DNA of 50,443 nt from Candidatus Omnitrophota bacterium. Lineage in GTDB: Bacteria; Hinthialibacterota; Hinthialibacteria; Hinthialibacterales; Hinthialibacteraceae. Made by a program: the position numbers and the translations under genes. Numbering within the stretch: position 1 is the first letter of the stretch; each line of letters opens with the position of its first letter. The notes under the pieces are model-generated. The model was not told where the DNA came from. It saw only the letters and a program-made list of their open reading frames with translations, and searched no databases. Shown here one piece after another: positions 1-7,729 of the stretch. The stretch lies in assembly GCA_016934335.1 (NCBI GenBank), contig JAFGTC010000013.1, positions 1 through 50,443 of the forward strand, given 5' to 3'.

Positions 1-2
1 AT

Positions 3-491
3 CTTCCCGCCCCGCAGGCGGTTCTCTTCTCGTCGCTGGTGAACGGCTTTTTCGGCGACGTCTCCCTTCCCTGGAACATGGTCGTCTGGGGCGTCATCAT
101 CGGATTCATCATCCTGATTATCGATACTCTGCTCGAGCAGAACGAATCCAAATTCCGGCTGCACATCATGCCGGTGGCCGTAGGAATCTACCTGCCCTTC
201 GGCTTGTCGGTTCCCATCTTTTTGGGCGGCCTGGTCCATCACTTTTTAAAAGGGCGCAGCGCGCAGGAATCCGAAGACAACCGCGGCCGAGGCGTCCTGG
301 CCGCCTCGGGGCTGATCGCCGGCGAATCGATCATGGGCGTCCTGCTGGGCGTCTTGGCGTATCTGGAAATTAAATCCTGGCATCTAGGCGACTGGTTCGG
401 CGATGTGGGCATGGACGCCTTATCAGTTTTAGTTCTGCTTCTCGTTGTTCTTTGGATGTTCTTTTTATCGAAAAGAGCCTCCAGGGCTTAA
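3..491 (+). CDS. OPT-family oligopeptide transporter, C-terminal part (5' truncated by window edge)
   Basis: The reading frame is open from base 3, so the gene begins before the window; the GTG at 39 is internal. The visible 162 residues contain about four hydrophobic segments and the stretch MPVAVGIYLPF followed by a Pro/Gly-rich helix and GGL, which resembles the C-terminal repeat of OPT (oligopeptide/iron-siderophore) transporters. These are inner-membrane proton symporters for peptides or metal chelates, usually 600-700 residues long. The late cytoplasmic segment (KGRSAQESEDNRGRG) followed by GLIAGESIMGV also fits the family. A strong hairpin terminator follows 64 bases after the stop. 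The substrate cannot be inferred from this fragment. Confidence 0.75.
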   Translation, partial: LPAPQAVLFSSLVNGFFGDVSLPWNMVVWGVIIGFIILIIDTLLEQNESKFRLHIMPVAVGIYLPFGLSVPIFLGGLVHHFLKGRSAQESEDNRGRGVLAASGLIAGESIMGVLLGVLAYLEIKSWHLGDWFGDVGMDALSVLVLLLVVLWMFFLSKRASRA

Positions 492-554
492 ACCATCGCT
501 GTTTAGGATAGAACTATTCCTTGACGGCCTAATTTTGACAAAAAAAATCCTGTC

Positions 555-583
555 AGGGCGCATAATATGCGCCCTTTCGTTTT
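555..583. terminator. Bidirectional hairpin terminator between convergent genes
   Basis: A perfect 9-bp stem (agggcgcat / atgcgccct) with a 3-base loop is followed on the plus strand by TTTCGTTTT. On the minus strand it is followed, after GACAGGA, by a run of eight T. It lies between the convergent OPT transporter and the small unknown gene at 617-973 and can serve both. Confidence 0.75.
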
Positions 584-616
584 GCGAGTTGGAATAAAAA
601 TCGCCGGAGCGGCCGG

Positions 617-973
617 TCAGCTTCGCATGACGAGGCCGTTTTGGCGGTCTTGGGGCCGCAAGGGGCTGTTATCCTTCCTGGATTTCAACAAATCATCCAG
701 TTTGTTGCTGCCGGATTGCTGATTATTCGGCAGTTTTTGCAATAAATTCTGCATTCCCTTCTGTTTTTTTGGGGAATCGCCGCTTTTTTCCTCCAAATGC
801 TTCATCCATTGACGTCGAGCGTTGAGCGCGAGACAGAATTGTTTGAACAGCTGCAGCGATTCTTTTTCTTCCGGATTAAAGGATTCGCTCAGCCGATCCG
901 CCATCTTCCCGAGGCAGTCATCCAATGCATTGCTTATCTTTTCGTCCAAAGTACGCCCTTTTTTCTGCGACAT
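617..973 (-). CDS. Small hydrophilic protein of unknown function
   Basis: 118 residues starting MSQKKGRTLDEK. This start is chosen because GGAGG lies about 8 bases upstream; an in-frame extension to 1138 exists but has no better ribosome binding site. The protein is highly charged. A helical N-terminal half (residues 8-70, LDEKISNALDDCLGKMADRL) contains a single Cys. A Lys/Gln/Asn-rich, probably disordered tail follows from about residue 78. There is no signal peptide or membrane segment. I recognise no family. The gene is monocistronic, convergent with the OPT gene, and has a GAAC-N4-GTTC palindrome about 110 bases upstream of its start. Confidence 0.6.
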   Translation of the reverse strand: MSQKKGRTLDEKISNALDDCLGKMADRLSESFNPEEKESLQLFKQFCLALNARRQWMKHLEEKSGDSPKKQKGMQNLLQKLPNNQQSGSNKLDDLLKSRKDNSPLRPQDRQNGLVMRS

Positions 974-1083
974 GATTTCTTCCTCCATGCTGTGTTTTTT
1001 CCCGCACGCACCCCAAAAAAAGGAGGAGCGATAGGATTGCTTCGTCAATACGCAAGGCAATACTGCAAGAATCGGACCAAATA

Positions 1084-1097
1084 TGAACATTTGTTCA
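1084..1097. promoter_or_regulatory. 14-base palindrome with GAAC-N4-GTTC core (possible LexA-type box)
   Basis: TGAACA-TT-TGTTCA is a perfect palindrome about 110 bases upstream of the minus-strand gene. GAAC-N4-GTTC is the core of the LexA (SOS) box of Bacillus-type LexA proteins. Whether this organism's LexA uses that box is unknown, and a 14-bp palindrome can also be another operator or chance. Confidence 0.3.
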
Positions 1098-1180
1098 AAT
1101 TTATGTTGAGAACAGGCTGCACGGATTCCATGCAACATTTAGTTACACGAAAAAAGAGTAAAAAAAATGAGAAAAATATA

Positions 1181-1209
1181 TTGACAGAATATTAAAATTT
1201 AATTACAAT
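1181..1209 (+). promoter_or_regulatory. Sigma-70-type promoter for the secreted protein gene at 1308
   Basis: TTGACA (1181-1186), a 17-base spacer and TACAAT (1204-1209) match the vegetative consensus in 11 of 12 positions. The likely start of transcription is about 90 bases before the ATG at 1308. Confidence 0.6.
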
Positions 1210-1307
1210 ATGAAACGAAATATCGAATCAATATATAAATAATTGCAAAAAAGATTTGAAACATAATGAATCAGAATGGGCCAGATATAAGAAAGCGAGA
1301 TGGGATC

Positions 1308-1784
1308 ATGAATAGAAAAACTTTGAATTCGATTTTATTATTGCTTCCATTTTTTGCGGCATTCACCTATCAGGCCATTGCAGAAATGACGTTTCACGAT
1401 AAGTTCGATTGTGAAATGGTTTACCCGATTCCAGACTCAAACGGGGGAAAAATTCATGTTTCTGGAACGCATTACATCAACGGCATCAGCAGCCAGTCGA
1501 ATAAGAAGGATCGAATAAGCATCATTCTTTATTCAAAATTCATCGGCAAGGGCGTCGGCGTCGATTCGAAGGGAAATGAAACCGGCGACGAATACAATGT
1601 GGTGGATTTTTCACGCATAAAATTCGAAAGCGTCGGCGAGGATTTCGAACATACGACTCTCATGGATCTTCATTTCATATCCAAAAAATCGGCTAAAAAT
1701 TACAGGCAAAAATATCAGGTGCGGATTCAAAAATCGGGGGATCAGATCGAATTAATCGAGTTTACGAGCGATAAGGAAAAATAG
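1308..1784 (+). CDS. Secreted protein of unknown function
   Basis: 158 residues. I use the ATG at 1308 (MNRKTLNS) rather than an upstream in-frame ATG at 1266, because it directly gives a classical signal peptide: a basic N-terminus, a hydrophobic core LLLLPFFAAF and a likely cleavage after AIA (about residue 25). The mature part of about 130 residues is beta-rich and polar, with alternating Gly/Lys/Asp and a DEYNVVDFSRIKF stretch, and has one Cys. No known domain is recognised. A good sigma-70 promoter lies upstream and a hairpin terminator downstream, so it is probably a single-gene transcript of an exported small protein. Confidence 0.6.
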   Translation: MNRKTLNSILLLLPFFAAFTYQAIAEMTFHDKFDCEMVYPIPDSNGGKIHVSGTHYINGISSQSNKKDRISIILYSKFIGKGVGVDSKGNETGDEYNVVDFSRIKFESVGEDFEHTTLMDLHFISKKSAKNYRQKYQVRIQKSGDQIELIEFTSDKEK

Positions 1785-1826
1785 ACTTTTCATTTTTACT
1801 CCTACCCGCATTTTTTCATACCTTCC

Positions 1827-1857
1827 TCCCTTGCCATAAAGGCAGGGGATTTTTTTT
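1827..1857 (+). terminator. Hairpin terminator after the secreted protein gene
   Basis: CCCTTGCC-ATAAA-GGCAGGG forms a stem of about 7 bp with one bulge, followed by GATTTTTTTT. It lies between the convergent genes ending at 1784 and 1888. Confidence 0.55.
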
Positions 1858-1887
1858 GGGCGTCTTGGATATCTTGGGAGAACTTTC

Positions 1888-2910
1888 TCATTTCATCCAT
1901 TCTTCCCGCCCGGCCTGCATGAAGGCGTGGATGTTGTCCGGCGGAATTTCCTGGGGGAGATCGCAGCCGGTGCTGAGAATAAAATGGGGGAAGGGCCTCA
2001 TTTCGCCGAGCAGTTCGCGCACCTCGCGCCTTACCTCTTCCGGCGTCCCATGCAGGAGGGTTTGCGTGGGGCTGATGTTGCCGATGACGGCCGCCGACTC
2101 GGGGACGATCTGCGCGGCTTTGGCCAGGTCGACGCCCGCGTCTTTGGCGTCGAGGCTGACGCCCTGCACGCCCGCTTCGAGCATGCCGGAGATCAAGTGC
2201 ATGGTGTTGCCGCAGGTGTGATAGACCGTACACACCCCGCGCTCCGCATTGCGCTGCGTGATTCGCCGAATGTAAGCCGAAGAGAACTGGCGGAACTGCT
2301 TGGGGCCGAGCATGACCGCCGTAGGTTCGAGCACGCAGATCACATCGACGCCCGCCCCGACCAGGAGATCGTTGTATTTCAGGATGACGCCGGTGGTGAA
2401 TTCGCAGAGGCGGGCCAGGTCGTCCGGTTGGAGAATGGTGGCCATGGCCGCATCGTCGGCCCCCATGATCAGAGCGGCCAAGGTATAGGGGCCGGTTACA
2501 TAAGCGCCTTTGACGATCATGCCCGGCAGCTCGCGCGTCATCTGGCGGACGGTTTCCACATAGCCCATCACCCGCGCATCGCCGGCCACGTCGATGCGGC
2601 GCATGCGATCGATTTCACGAAAATCGAAATGATCCTTGGGGACAGTGGCCGAATCGCGCCGCGGGAAGACGGTATAGCGCCCCAGCGCGTTGGCTTCGAC
2701 GGATAAATCCATCAGGGGAAAAGCCATGTCGGGCGAGAAAATTTCCACATTGGTTTGAACGACGCGAAAGTGTTCGCGATAATTCTGCTGCGCCAGTTTG
2801 ATTTCGCTGTCCGCCAAACTTACGCCGGGAAATCCCAACAGAGGGGCGACTAAACGTTCGCCGCGTTCATAGCGAACGCGAGCCCGATCGGCTAATGTCC
2901 ATTCTCGCAT
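1888..2910 (-). CDS. Uroporphyrinogen decarboxylase family protein, probable corrinoid methyltransferase-like
   Basis: 340 residues from MREWTLAD; the start is set by AGGA upstream and the lack of a ribosome site for the longer reading. The fold is the URO-D TIM barrel found in HemE and in MtaA/CmuA-type methyltransferases. The zinc-binding set of the methyltransferase branch is present: His231 and Cys233 in YHTCGN, and Cys316 in STGCDLP. GNISPTQTLLHGTPEEV is typical of the family C-terminal half. HemE lacks this Cys set, so a methyl-group transfer role is more likely than haem synthesis. No corrinoid protein is encoded next to it, so its partner is unknown. It is monocistronic. Confidence 0.8.
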   Translation of the reverse strand: MREWTLADRARVRYERGERLVAPLLGFPGVSLADSEIKLAQQNYREHFRVVQTNVEIFSPDMAFPLMDLSVEANALGRYTVFPRRDSATVPKDHFDFREIDRMRRIDVAGDARVMGYVETVRQMTRELPGMIVKGAYVTGPYTLAALIMGADDAAMATILQPDDLARLCEFTTGVILKYNDLLVGAGVDVICVLEPTAVMLGPKQFRQFSSAYIRRITQRNAERGVCTVYHTCGNTMHLISGMLEAGVQGVSLDAKDAGVDLAKAAQIVPESAAVIGNISPTQTLLHGTPEEVRREVRELLGEMRPFPHFILSTGCDLPQEIPPDNIHAFMQAGREEWMK

Positions 2911-3127
2911 GAGGCGTCCTTTCCCGCAATACTGCAGCAAACTGCATTTATATATTGAAAAATAATCTAGCAAATTTGGTCGGCGCAGGCAATGAATTCT
3001 CCGCCGATCCACAGCATTTCAACTCTTCTATAAAAACTCCAACAGAGAACCTATCCGCTGATCATCTTTATGCCGCATATTCCATCCGCATCATTTTACG
3101 GCATTTGCAATTTTTTTCGGCGTTGAA

Positions 3128-4447
3128 TCATTCGAATTCGATCCATTTCCCAATCGCCGTTTCTCCCGGCGCATATTCCAACGCTCCGATGTCGACATTC
3201 CCGACGCGCGCAGCGCCGTCATAGTCGTAATCCAACACCCCTTCCCCACTCCAGCCGGCGTCGATCGCGGGAGAACCGGCCAGCAGTTGAAACAGCCGAT
3301 TCAGAGGATCAACGAACAGAGGATCCTCATTCAGGTTGCCTTCGCCGGGATAGATCGAATCGCCTCGAATGAGAGAATATGAAACATCGATCGTGGATCC
3401 CTCCTCTAACCGGATGGAGACTTGATCCTCCCGCCCCCAGATGATTGTGTTAATCAATTTTGCATGCGCTGGATTCTGATGCAGCCAGACGCCCCGATCG
3501 CAGTCGATGACGGTATTGTTGATGACGGTAATCTCGGCGCCGTTTTTGAAGCCGATGCCGCTTTCACAATTGACGATAATGTTGTTGACCAGAATCGGCT
3601 TGGATGTTCGGTCGCCCGAGATGCCGATGGGATCATGCGATCCCCCCCGGCAATTCATCACGAGATTCCCTTCTACATAGGCGTCGCAGTCGTCGAGATC
3701 GATCGCATCGTCTTCGCTTCCCCAAAAAACGTTATAGCGGATAATCGGGCCGGGATTCTGTGTGTCGCCGATATCCACCGCATCCCGGTAGTCGAAACGG
3801 GGCATAAACGTGTTATGCTCGATCAGCATTGGACTATGCACGCCATAAACAACCTCGCTCGCCCCCTCGCCGAACCAGCAGTTTCGCACGACCATCTGGG
3901 TCGAATAATATCCATTGGCGGCCTTGGAGTCGAATTCTCCCGGCCAATCCGTAAAAGTGCAGCTGTCGATAATCACCGGAGCCGTGCATCGATACGCATT
4001 GACGACGCCGTTCCGGTGATCGGAGGCGTAGGATCCTCGTTCGAAGTAGCAGTGCTTCAACTGCCCGGCGCCCTCTCTCTCATACGAAACGGCTCCCCAG
4101 CGCCGGCTGCCCATCGGATGAAAGCGGATCGGATCGTCGGCGGCGCCCTCCGCATCCAGCCGCCCCAGGACGGTTATGACGGCATTCGCTTCGATGCGAA
4201 CATCCACACCGGCTTCAATCGCCACGTCCGCTCCTTCCGCAATCACCAAATCGCCTTGAATCATGACGGGCGAATCTTCGAAGCGCCATCTTTCATCCGA
4301 TTGAATCGCGCCGGAGCGCACCAAATCGGCATGAATGGAAAGAAGAGGGAAAAATACGAAAAAAATCAGGTAAAAAACGGCTTTCCATATTCCCGATCCG
4401 CCATAATTCTTGTTACAATGGGTTCCGGTTAAAGAATACATGTTCAT
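3128..4447 (-). CDS. Secreted right-handed parallel beta-helix protein with C-terminal Trp tail
   Basis: 439 residues from MNMYSLTG; ATGs at 4447 and 4441 are both possible. The signal peptide has the core AVFYLIFFVFFPLLSIHA (cut near residue 40). The mature region shows repeating coils of a NosD/pectate-lyase-like beta-helix (VIIDSCTFTDW, MVVRNCWFGEG, IRYNVFWG, YVEGNLVMNC, ILVNNIIVNC). It then has the choice-of-anchor-Q type ending AGSPAIDAG...VDIGALEY. Such proteins bind or cleave acidic polysaccharides; the catalytic residues cannot be assigned here. The last ten residues, TAIGKWIEFE, match a tail shared by three other exported proteins in this window. It is divergent from the gene at 4539. 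Confidence 0.75.
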   Translation of the reverse strand: MNMYSLTGTHCNKNYGGSGIWKAVFYLIFFVFFPLLSIHADLVRSGAIQSDERWRFEDSPVMIQGDLVIAEGADVAIEAGVDVRIEANAVITVLGRLDAEGAADDPIRFHPMGSRRWGAVSYEREGAGQLKHCYFERGSYASDHRNGVVNAYRCTAPVIIDSCTFTDWPGEFDSKAANGYYSTQMVVRNCWFGEGASEVVYGVHSPMLIEHNTFMPRFDYRDAVDIGDTQNPGPIIRYNVFWGSEDDAIDLDDCDAYVEGNLVMNCRGGSHDPIGISGDRTSKPILVNNIIVNCESGIGFKNGAEITVINNTVIDCDRGVWLHQNPAHAKLINTIIWGREDQVSIRLEEGSTIDVSYSLIRGDSIYPGEGNLNEDPLFVDPLNRLFQLLAGSPAIDAGWSGEGVLDYDYDGAARVGNVDIGALEYAPGETAIGKWIEFE

Positions 4448-4538
4448 AGTGATGTTTTCTCTTTCGACATCTCTTTCGTTTTTTTGTATTTTTTTCAATG
4501 TATCGATCATAACTATTATTTGTCAGATAAAAAAATCA

Positions 4539-5537
4539 ATGATGATTAAAGCATCTCAAATTCTGGAATCGTATCAAAGTCAATTGGTGGAAAAAATCGA
4601 AGTTCTCTTAGAGAGATTCCACCAAGACCTGCTCAAACGAAAATTACAGCCTCCAACCGTCAAGCGCCATCTCGCCAATACGGAGCTTTTTTTAGTAGAA
4701 TATCACGCCTTTTATTTTCTGGACGACATTTCAACGATACGCCCTGAAAAAATATACGATTTTCTCGGCGTCTGGTACTTTCAAAAAATCCGATCCCCTA
4801 AAGCGAAGGATCTTGCCGAAATACTCATCTCTCTGAAGAAATTTTTCTTTTTTGCCGAGCGGCAGGGCGTTCTTCCCTCAACGCTTTGCGGTCCATTAAA
4901 AAAAGTCTGCAGCGATAAATCCTATTTTCTTCGCCGATTCCGTGAATACGAAAAAAATCCAGGATTATTTTTATTGTCTCACCCGGCATCGTCCAAAACG
5001 AGCAAAACAAGCCTGAAAGAAATTGCCGATCGATTCCCGGATCAGGGCCTCGATGACGCCATTCTGAAATCGTGGTCGGAAAATGACGCCGGCTTAACTC
5101 TGGAAGAGATCATCGATCAAATGATGAAGAAGTACCGGGTTTTTGAACCTCGGGATAACGTCATCTTGTTAGAGCCGTTTTTTCGAAAAAATCAATCGAG
5201 GCGTTTCGAGAGCCAAACTCGTCATAAGCCGGCTCCGACCATTCATTCACTCAAAGAACATTGCATGGCTTTGCATCGAGCCAACCTGGTCTTCATGCGC
5301 TGGCTCGATCGCTATAACTGCCGTATGGGAGAACTGCCGGCCGAAGCGATCACCGCCTGCCTGGATTGCGACAGCCTCTTGAACTGCCTGCTTGCCCGAT
5401 TGAATGTGGAATTAATATCGGAGCGCGAAATCCAACTCGGCCACAAGTTGCTCGACCTGATGGATAAAATGCTATGGAAAGCGAGATACACAATCACTCG
5501 CGCGCTCGGTTTAGAGTTACGAGAACTTTCTCTTTAA
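4539..5537 (+). CDS. Unknown protein with N-terminal tyrosine-recombinase-like core-binding (SAM-like) region and no catalytic domain
   Basis: 332 residues; the start could be ATG 4539 or 4542, and no clear ribosome site separates them. Residues about 18-115 look like the helical core-binding domain of XerC/XerD-type recombinases: a short LERFHQDLLKRK helix, TVKRHLANTELFLVEY, ISTIRPEKIYDFL and LAEILISLKKFFFFAERQGVL. The remainder does not contain the R...HxxR...Y catalytic set, so it is not an active integrase. The C-terminal 100 residues are helical (MALHRANLVFMRWLDRY, LGHKLLDLMDKML). A DNA-binding or adaptor role is inference. It lies 49 bases upstream of the membrane protein at 5587 on the same strand, possibly in one transcript. 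Confidence 0.55.
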   Translation: MMIKASQILESYQSQLVEKIEVLLERFHQDLLKRKLQPPTVKRHLANTELFLVEYHAFYFLDDISTIRPEKIYDFLGVWYFQKIRSPKAKDLAEILISLKKFFFFAERQGVLPSTLCGPLKKVCSDKSYFLRRFREYEKNPGLFLLSHPASSKTSKTSLKEIADRFPDQGLDDAILKSWSENDAGLTLEEIIDQMMKKYRVFEPRDNVILLEPFFRKNQSRRFESQTRHKPAPTIHSLKEHCMALHRANLVFMRWLDRYNCRMGELPAEAITACLDCDSLLNCLLARLNVELISEREIQLGHKLLDLMDKMLWKARYTITRALGLELRELSL

Positions 5538-5586
5538 TATTTCAAAAATATTGACTTATCATATTTGTACCAACAACAATTCTAGC

Positions 5587-6873
5587 ATGTCTGGAACGAT
5601 CCTTTCTTTCGCAAAACGCCCCTTGTCCAAATTTGAAGCGTCGATTGCTTTTCTGATAGGCTTCGGGATTTTATTCTATTTTTATAGCGACTGCGTCAAT
5701 CGCCAATGGGATTTCCCTGTTTATTACCTGGCCGCTAAAGCGGTCGCCAATCACCAAAATCCTTACGATCCATCTATTCTTCAATCCATCGCAGACGCGG
5801 AGGAAGAAGTCGGATATGGCGGAGGGCTGCCGTATCTTTATCCTCCCCACCTGGCGCGCATGCTATCGCTTTTCGGTAAGGCGCCATTTTTCGCTTCGTC
5901 GTTTTTCTGGATGACGTTCAAATGCGCCGCCCTGGAAATGATTCTGTTTTTATCGTTTGCATTGATGAGAATCCCCGTAACGCCGCTCGCCCTGATTGTG
6001 GGAAATATCGCCGCTCTGTTTTTCCGGCCGGCGGCGTTGGATTTTAACGCCGGCAATGCAGCGACCTTTGAGTATGCATTGATATTGGCCGGATTGTACG
6101 CCTGGTCTCGATCCCGGTTCTGTGCGGCGGGATTTTTCACCATCCTGGGAGGATCCATCAAGGGAACATCATTGCTGATCACGTTGTATCCAATACACTT
6201 ACGCGATTGGCGCTTCCTTCGCGCTTTAACGATTGCCGCCATTATTCTCGGCTGTTTTCTTGTATGGGATTGGAGAATTCTATTACGATTTTTCGAATTT
6301 TATCAAAGCCCATTGTGGAAACAGATGTGGGACGAACAAGTTCAAAGTTTCTACAACTGCTCGTACGCCACGGTTATTTTACGAACATTCTCGTACACGT
6401 ATTTTGCAGAACCCATCCTAGCCATCCCGTTATTATCGACCATTTTAATCCCGCTCTTTCCTTTGTTTATATTTGCGTCAATGGCCTTCTTTCTTCAAAA
6501 ACAGCGCCGTCAATCTCAATCTCTATTCAATCCAACAAGCGGCATTGTTCTGAGCATGATTCTATGCGGAGTTCTTCTTCTCCCCCCCCGATTGGCGGGC
6601 TACACCCTGATTTGGACTTTATTTCCCTTTTTTCAAATCATACACACCAGTTGGAAAAATCGAATATATATTGCATTACCATATGTTTTAACAGGACTTA
6701 TACTAATTCAATTAAACCTCCCTCCAAATCATATTCCTCATGGAATTCCTCAACTATTGATCGATAAAGACTTTTTCGGCCTATTGTTGTTGTTCATTTC
6801 ATCGCTATTGTTGATTCAATATTCATCAAAGCCTACTGTTTCCGGCCAAGAAGCGTCAGACTATGAAGCGTAA
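5587..6873 (+). CDS. GT87-like (DUF2029) polytopic membrane glycosyltransferase
   Basis: 428 residues from ATG 5587 (MSGTILSF); a TTG at 5551 would add 12 residues. About ten hydrophobic helices are seen. The first loop has WDFPVYYLAAKAV...NPYD, the acidic loop signature of GT87/DUF2029 proteins, which transfer mannose or other sugars from polyprenyl-phosphate donors to lipids or glycans at the periplasmic face. YLYPPHLARML follows, as in that family. The gene sits alone among unrelated genes, so the acceptor is unknown. Codon use at the 3' end is more AT-rich than in the neighbours. Confidence 0.7.
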   Translation: MSGTILSFAKRPLSKFEASIAFLIGFGILFYFYSDCVNRQWDFPVYYLAAKAVANHQNPYDPSILQSIADAEEEVGYGGGLPYLYPPHLARMLSLFGKAPFFASSFFWMTFKCAALEMILFLSFALMRIPVTPLALIVGNIAALFFRPAALDFNAGNAATFEYALILAGLYAWSRSRFCAAGFFTILGGSIKGTSLLITLYPIHLRDWRFLRALTIAAIILGCFLVWDWRILLRFFEFYQSPLWKQMWDEQVQSFYNCSYATVILRTFSYTYFAEPILAIPLLSTILIPLFPLFIFASMAFFLQKQRRQSQSLFNPTSGIVLSMILCGVLLLPPRLAGYTLIWTLFPFFQIIHTSWKNRIYIALPYVLTGLILIQLNLPPNHIPHGIPQLLIDKDFFGLLLLFISSLLLIQYSSKPTVSGQEASDYEA

Positions 6874-6904
6874 GAATAAACCGGGCAAGATTTTTGAGGA
6901 TCTA

Positions 6905-6931
6905 TACAGTTTTTCCTTCGCAAGTCGATAA
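6905..6931 (+). promoter_or_regulatory. Sigma-28 (FliA) type promoter
   Basis: TACAGTTT (6905-6912), an 11-base spacer and GTCGATAA (6924-6931) match the flagellar sigma-28 consensus TAAAGTTT-N11-GCCGATAA at 14 of 16 positions with exact spacing. The next gene downstream on this strand is the FlgM-like anti-sigma-28 factor, which is known to be under sigma-28 control in flagellate bacteria. The leader would be about 265 bases, longer than usual. Confidence 0.5.
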
Positions 6932-7118
6932 TGCAGAGAAGAATCGTACAAAAAGAACTGAATCGCTTCTTCAGCATGCATTGATTCTATAATAGGTTCA
7001 TAATGAATACTTTATCGGATATTTATTAATAATATTGATCATGTCAATAGATAAAATACTGAAGTCTGATTTAAGTTTGCTCAAAAATAGACGATAATAA
7101 ATTTCGGGTAAAAGAGCA

Positions 7119-7148
7119 TCGACCTATTTTTAATTAAAATGATATAAT
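7119..7148 (+). promoter_or_regulatory. Possible sigma-70 promoter of the FlgM-like gene
   Basis: TCGACC (7119-7124), an 18-base spacer and a perfect TATAAT (7143-7148) lie about 50 bases before the ATG at 7202. Confidence 0.4.
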
Positions 7149-7201
7149 TGCTTAAGAGGGCGTGAAAAAGGAGTGCGGGGTGCATTCCGGGAGTCGTGAC
7201 T

Positions 7202-7513
7202 ATGGTGGATATATCAGGCATTGGCAATACGCAAAATCAAGCGAACAAGATAACCGAACGAAGTTCAACCCGCAGCGGCGGATCGAAATCGAATGAAGCG
7301 AGTTCGAGTTCAAGCGCCGCCAGCGACCGTCTTGAAATTTCGGCTGGAGCGAAACAGGCCGGCGCCGTCCAACGATTAACCAGTCTTGCTCAAACATCGC
7401 AAGACGTGCGGCCGGAAGCGGTTGCTCAAGCCAGAGAGAAACTGGAAAAAGGTGAATATGAGGGCGTAGAAGTCTCTCGGGAAACAGCCAAGAAAATCCT
7501 GGGAGCAACCTAA
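7202..7513 (+). CDS. flgM: FlgM-like anti-sigma-28 factor
   Basis: 103 residues from ATG 7202, placed 9 bases after GGGAG; the GTG at 7196 is too close to that site. The N-terminal half is Ser/Asn-rich and low in complexity (disordered, as FlgM is before export). The second half has the family pattern DRLEIS, then VRPEAVAQAREKLEKGEYEG and a terminal AKKIL helix that contacts sigma-28. FlgM holds FliA inactive until the hook is finished and is then exported through the flagellar type III system. No other flagellar gene is present here, so this copy lies outside a flagellar cluster. A sigma-28-like promoter lies upstream and a GAAA-loop terminator downstream. Confidence 0.8.
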   Translation: MVDISGIGNTQNQANKITERSSTRSGGSKSNEASSSSSAASDRLEISAGAKQAGAVQRLTSLAQTSQDVRPEAVAQAREKLEKGEYEGVEVSRETAKKILGAT

Positions 7514-7549
7514 TCATCTATTGAGTTAACAATGGCGAGTCTCTTTCCC

Positions 7550-7578
7550 ATCCCCCGGCGAAAGTCGGGGGATTTTTG
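7550..7578 (+). terminator. Rho-independent terminator after the FlgM-like gene
   Basis: ATCCCCCG/CGGGGGAT is extended by a G-T and a C-G pair around a GAAA tetraloop (10-bp stem) and is followed by TTTTTGTT. Confidence 0.85.
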
Positions 7579-7729
7579 TTGTTCCGTATTTCATTTCTCT
7601 GATAAAAAGGAATCGTTCCCGGCAAGAAGCGCCGCTCTCCATGCTCTATCCGTTTCTTGGATGGATCAATTCGTCTAAAATCCCTGAAATTCGGCAAAAA
7701 TCGACATAGATTAAAAGGATGCAATTTTA

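Larger units (their letters stand above)
974..1307. other. AT-rich intergenic region between divergent genes
   Basis: No convincing gene is seen. The region holds the upstream sequences of the divergent genes at 617-973 and 1308-1784, including the palindrome at 1084-1097 and a near-consensus sigma-70 promoter at 1181-1209. Confidence 0.6.
6874..7201 (+). other. AT-rich leader region upstream of the FlgM-like gene
   Basis: No gene is seen. The stretch holds a sigma-28-like promoter (6905-6931) and a sigma-70-like promoter (7119-7148), both pointing to the FlgM-like gene. Confidence 0.5.
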
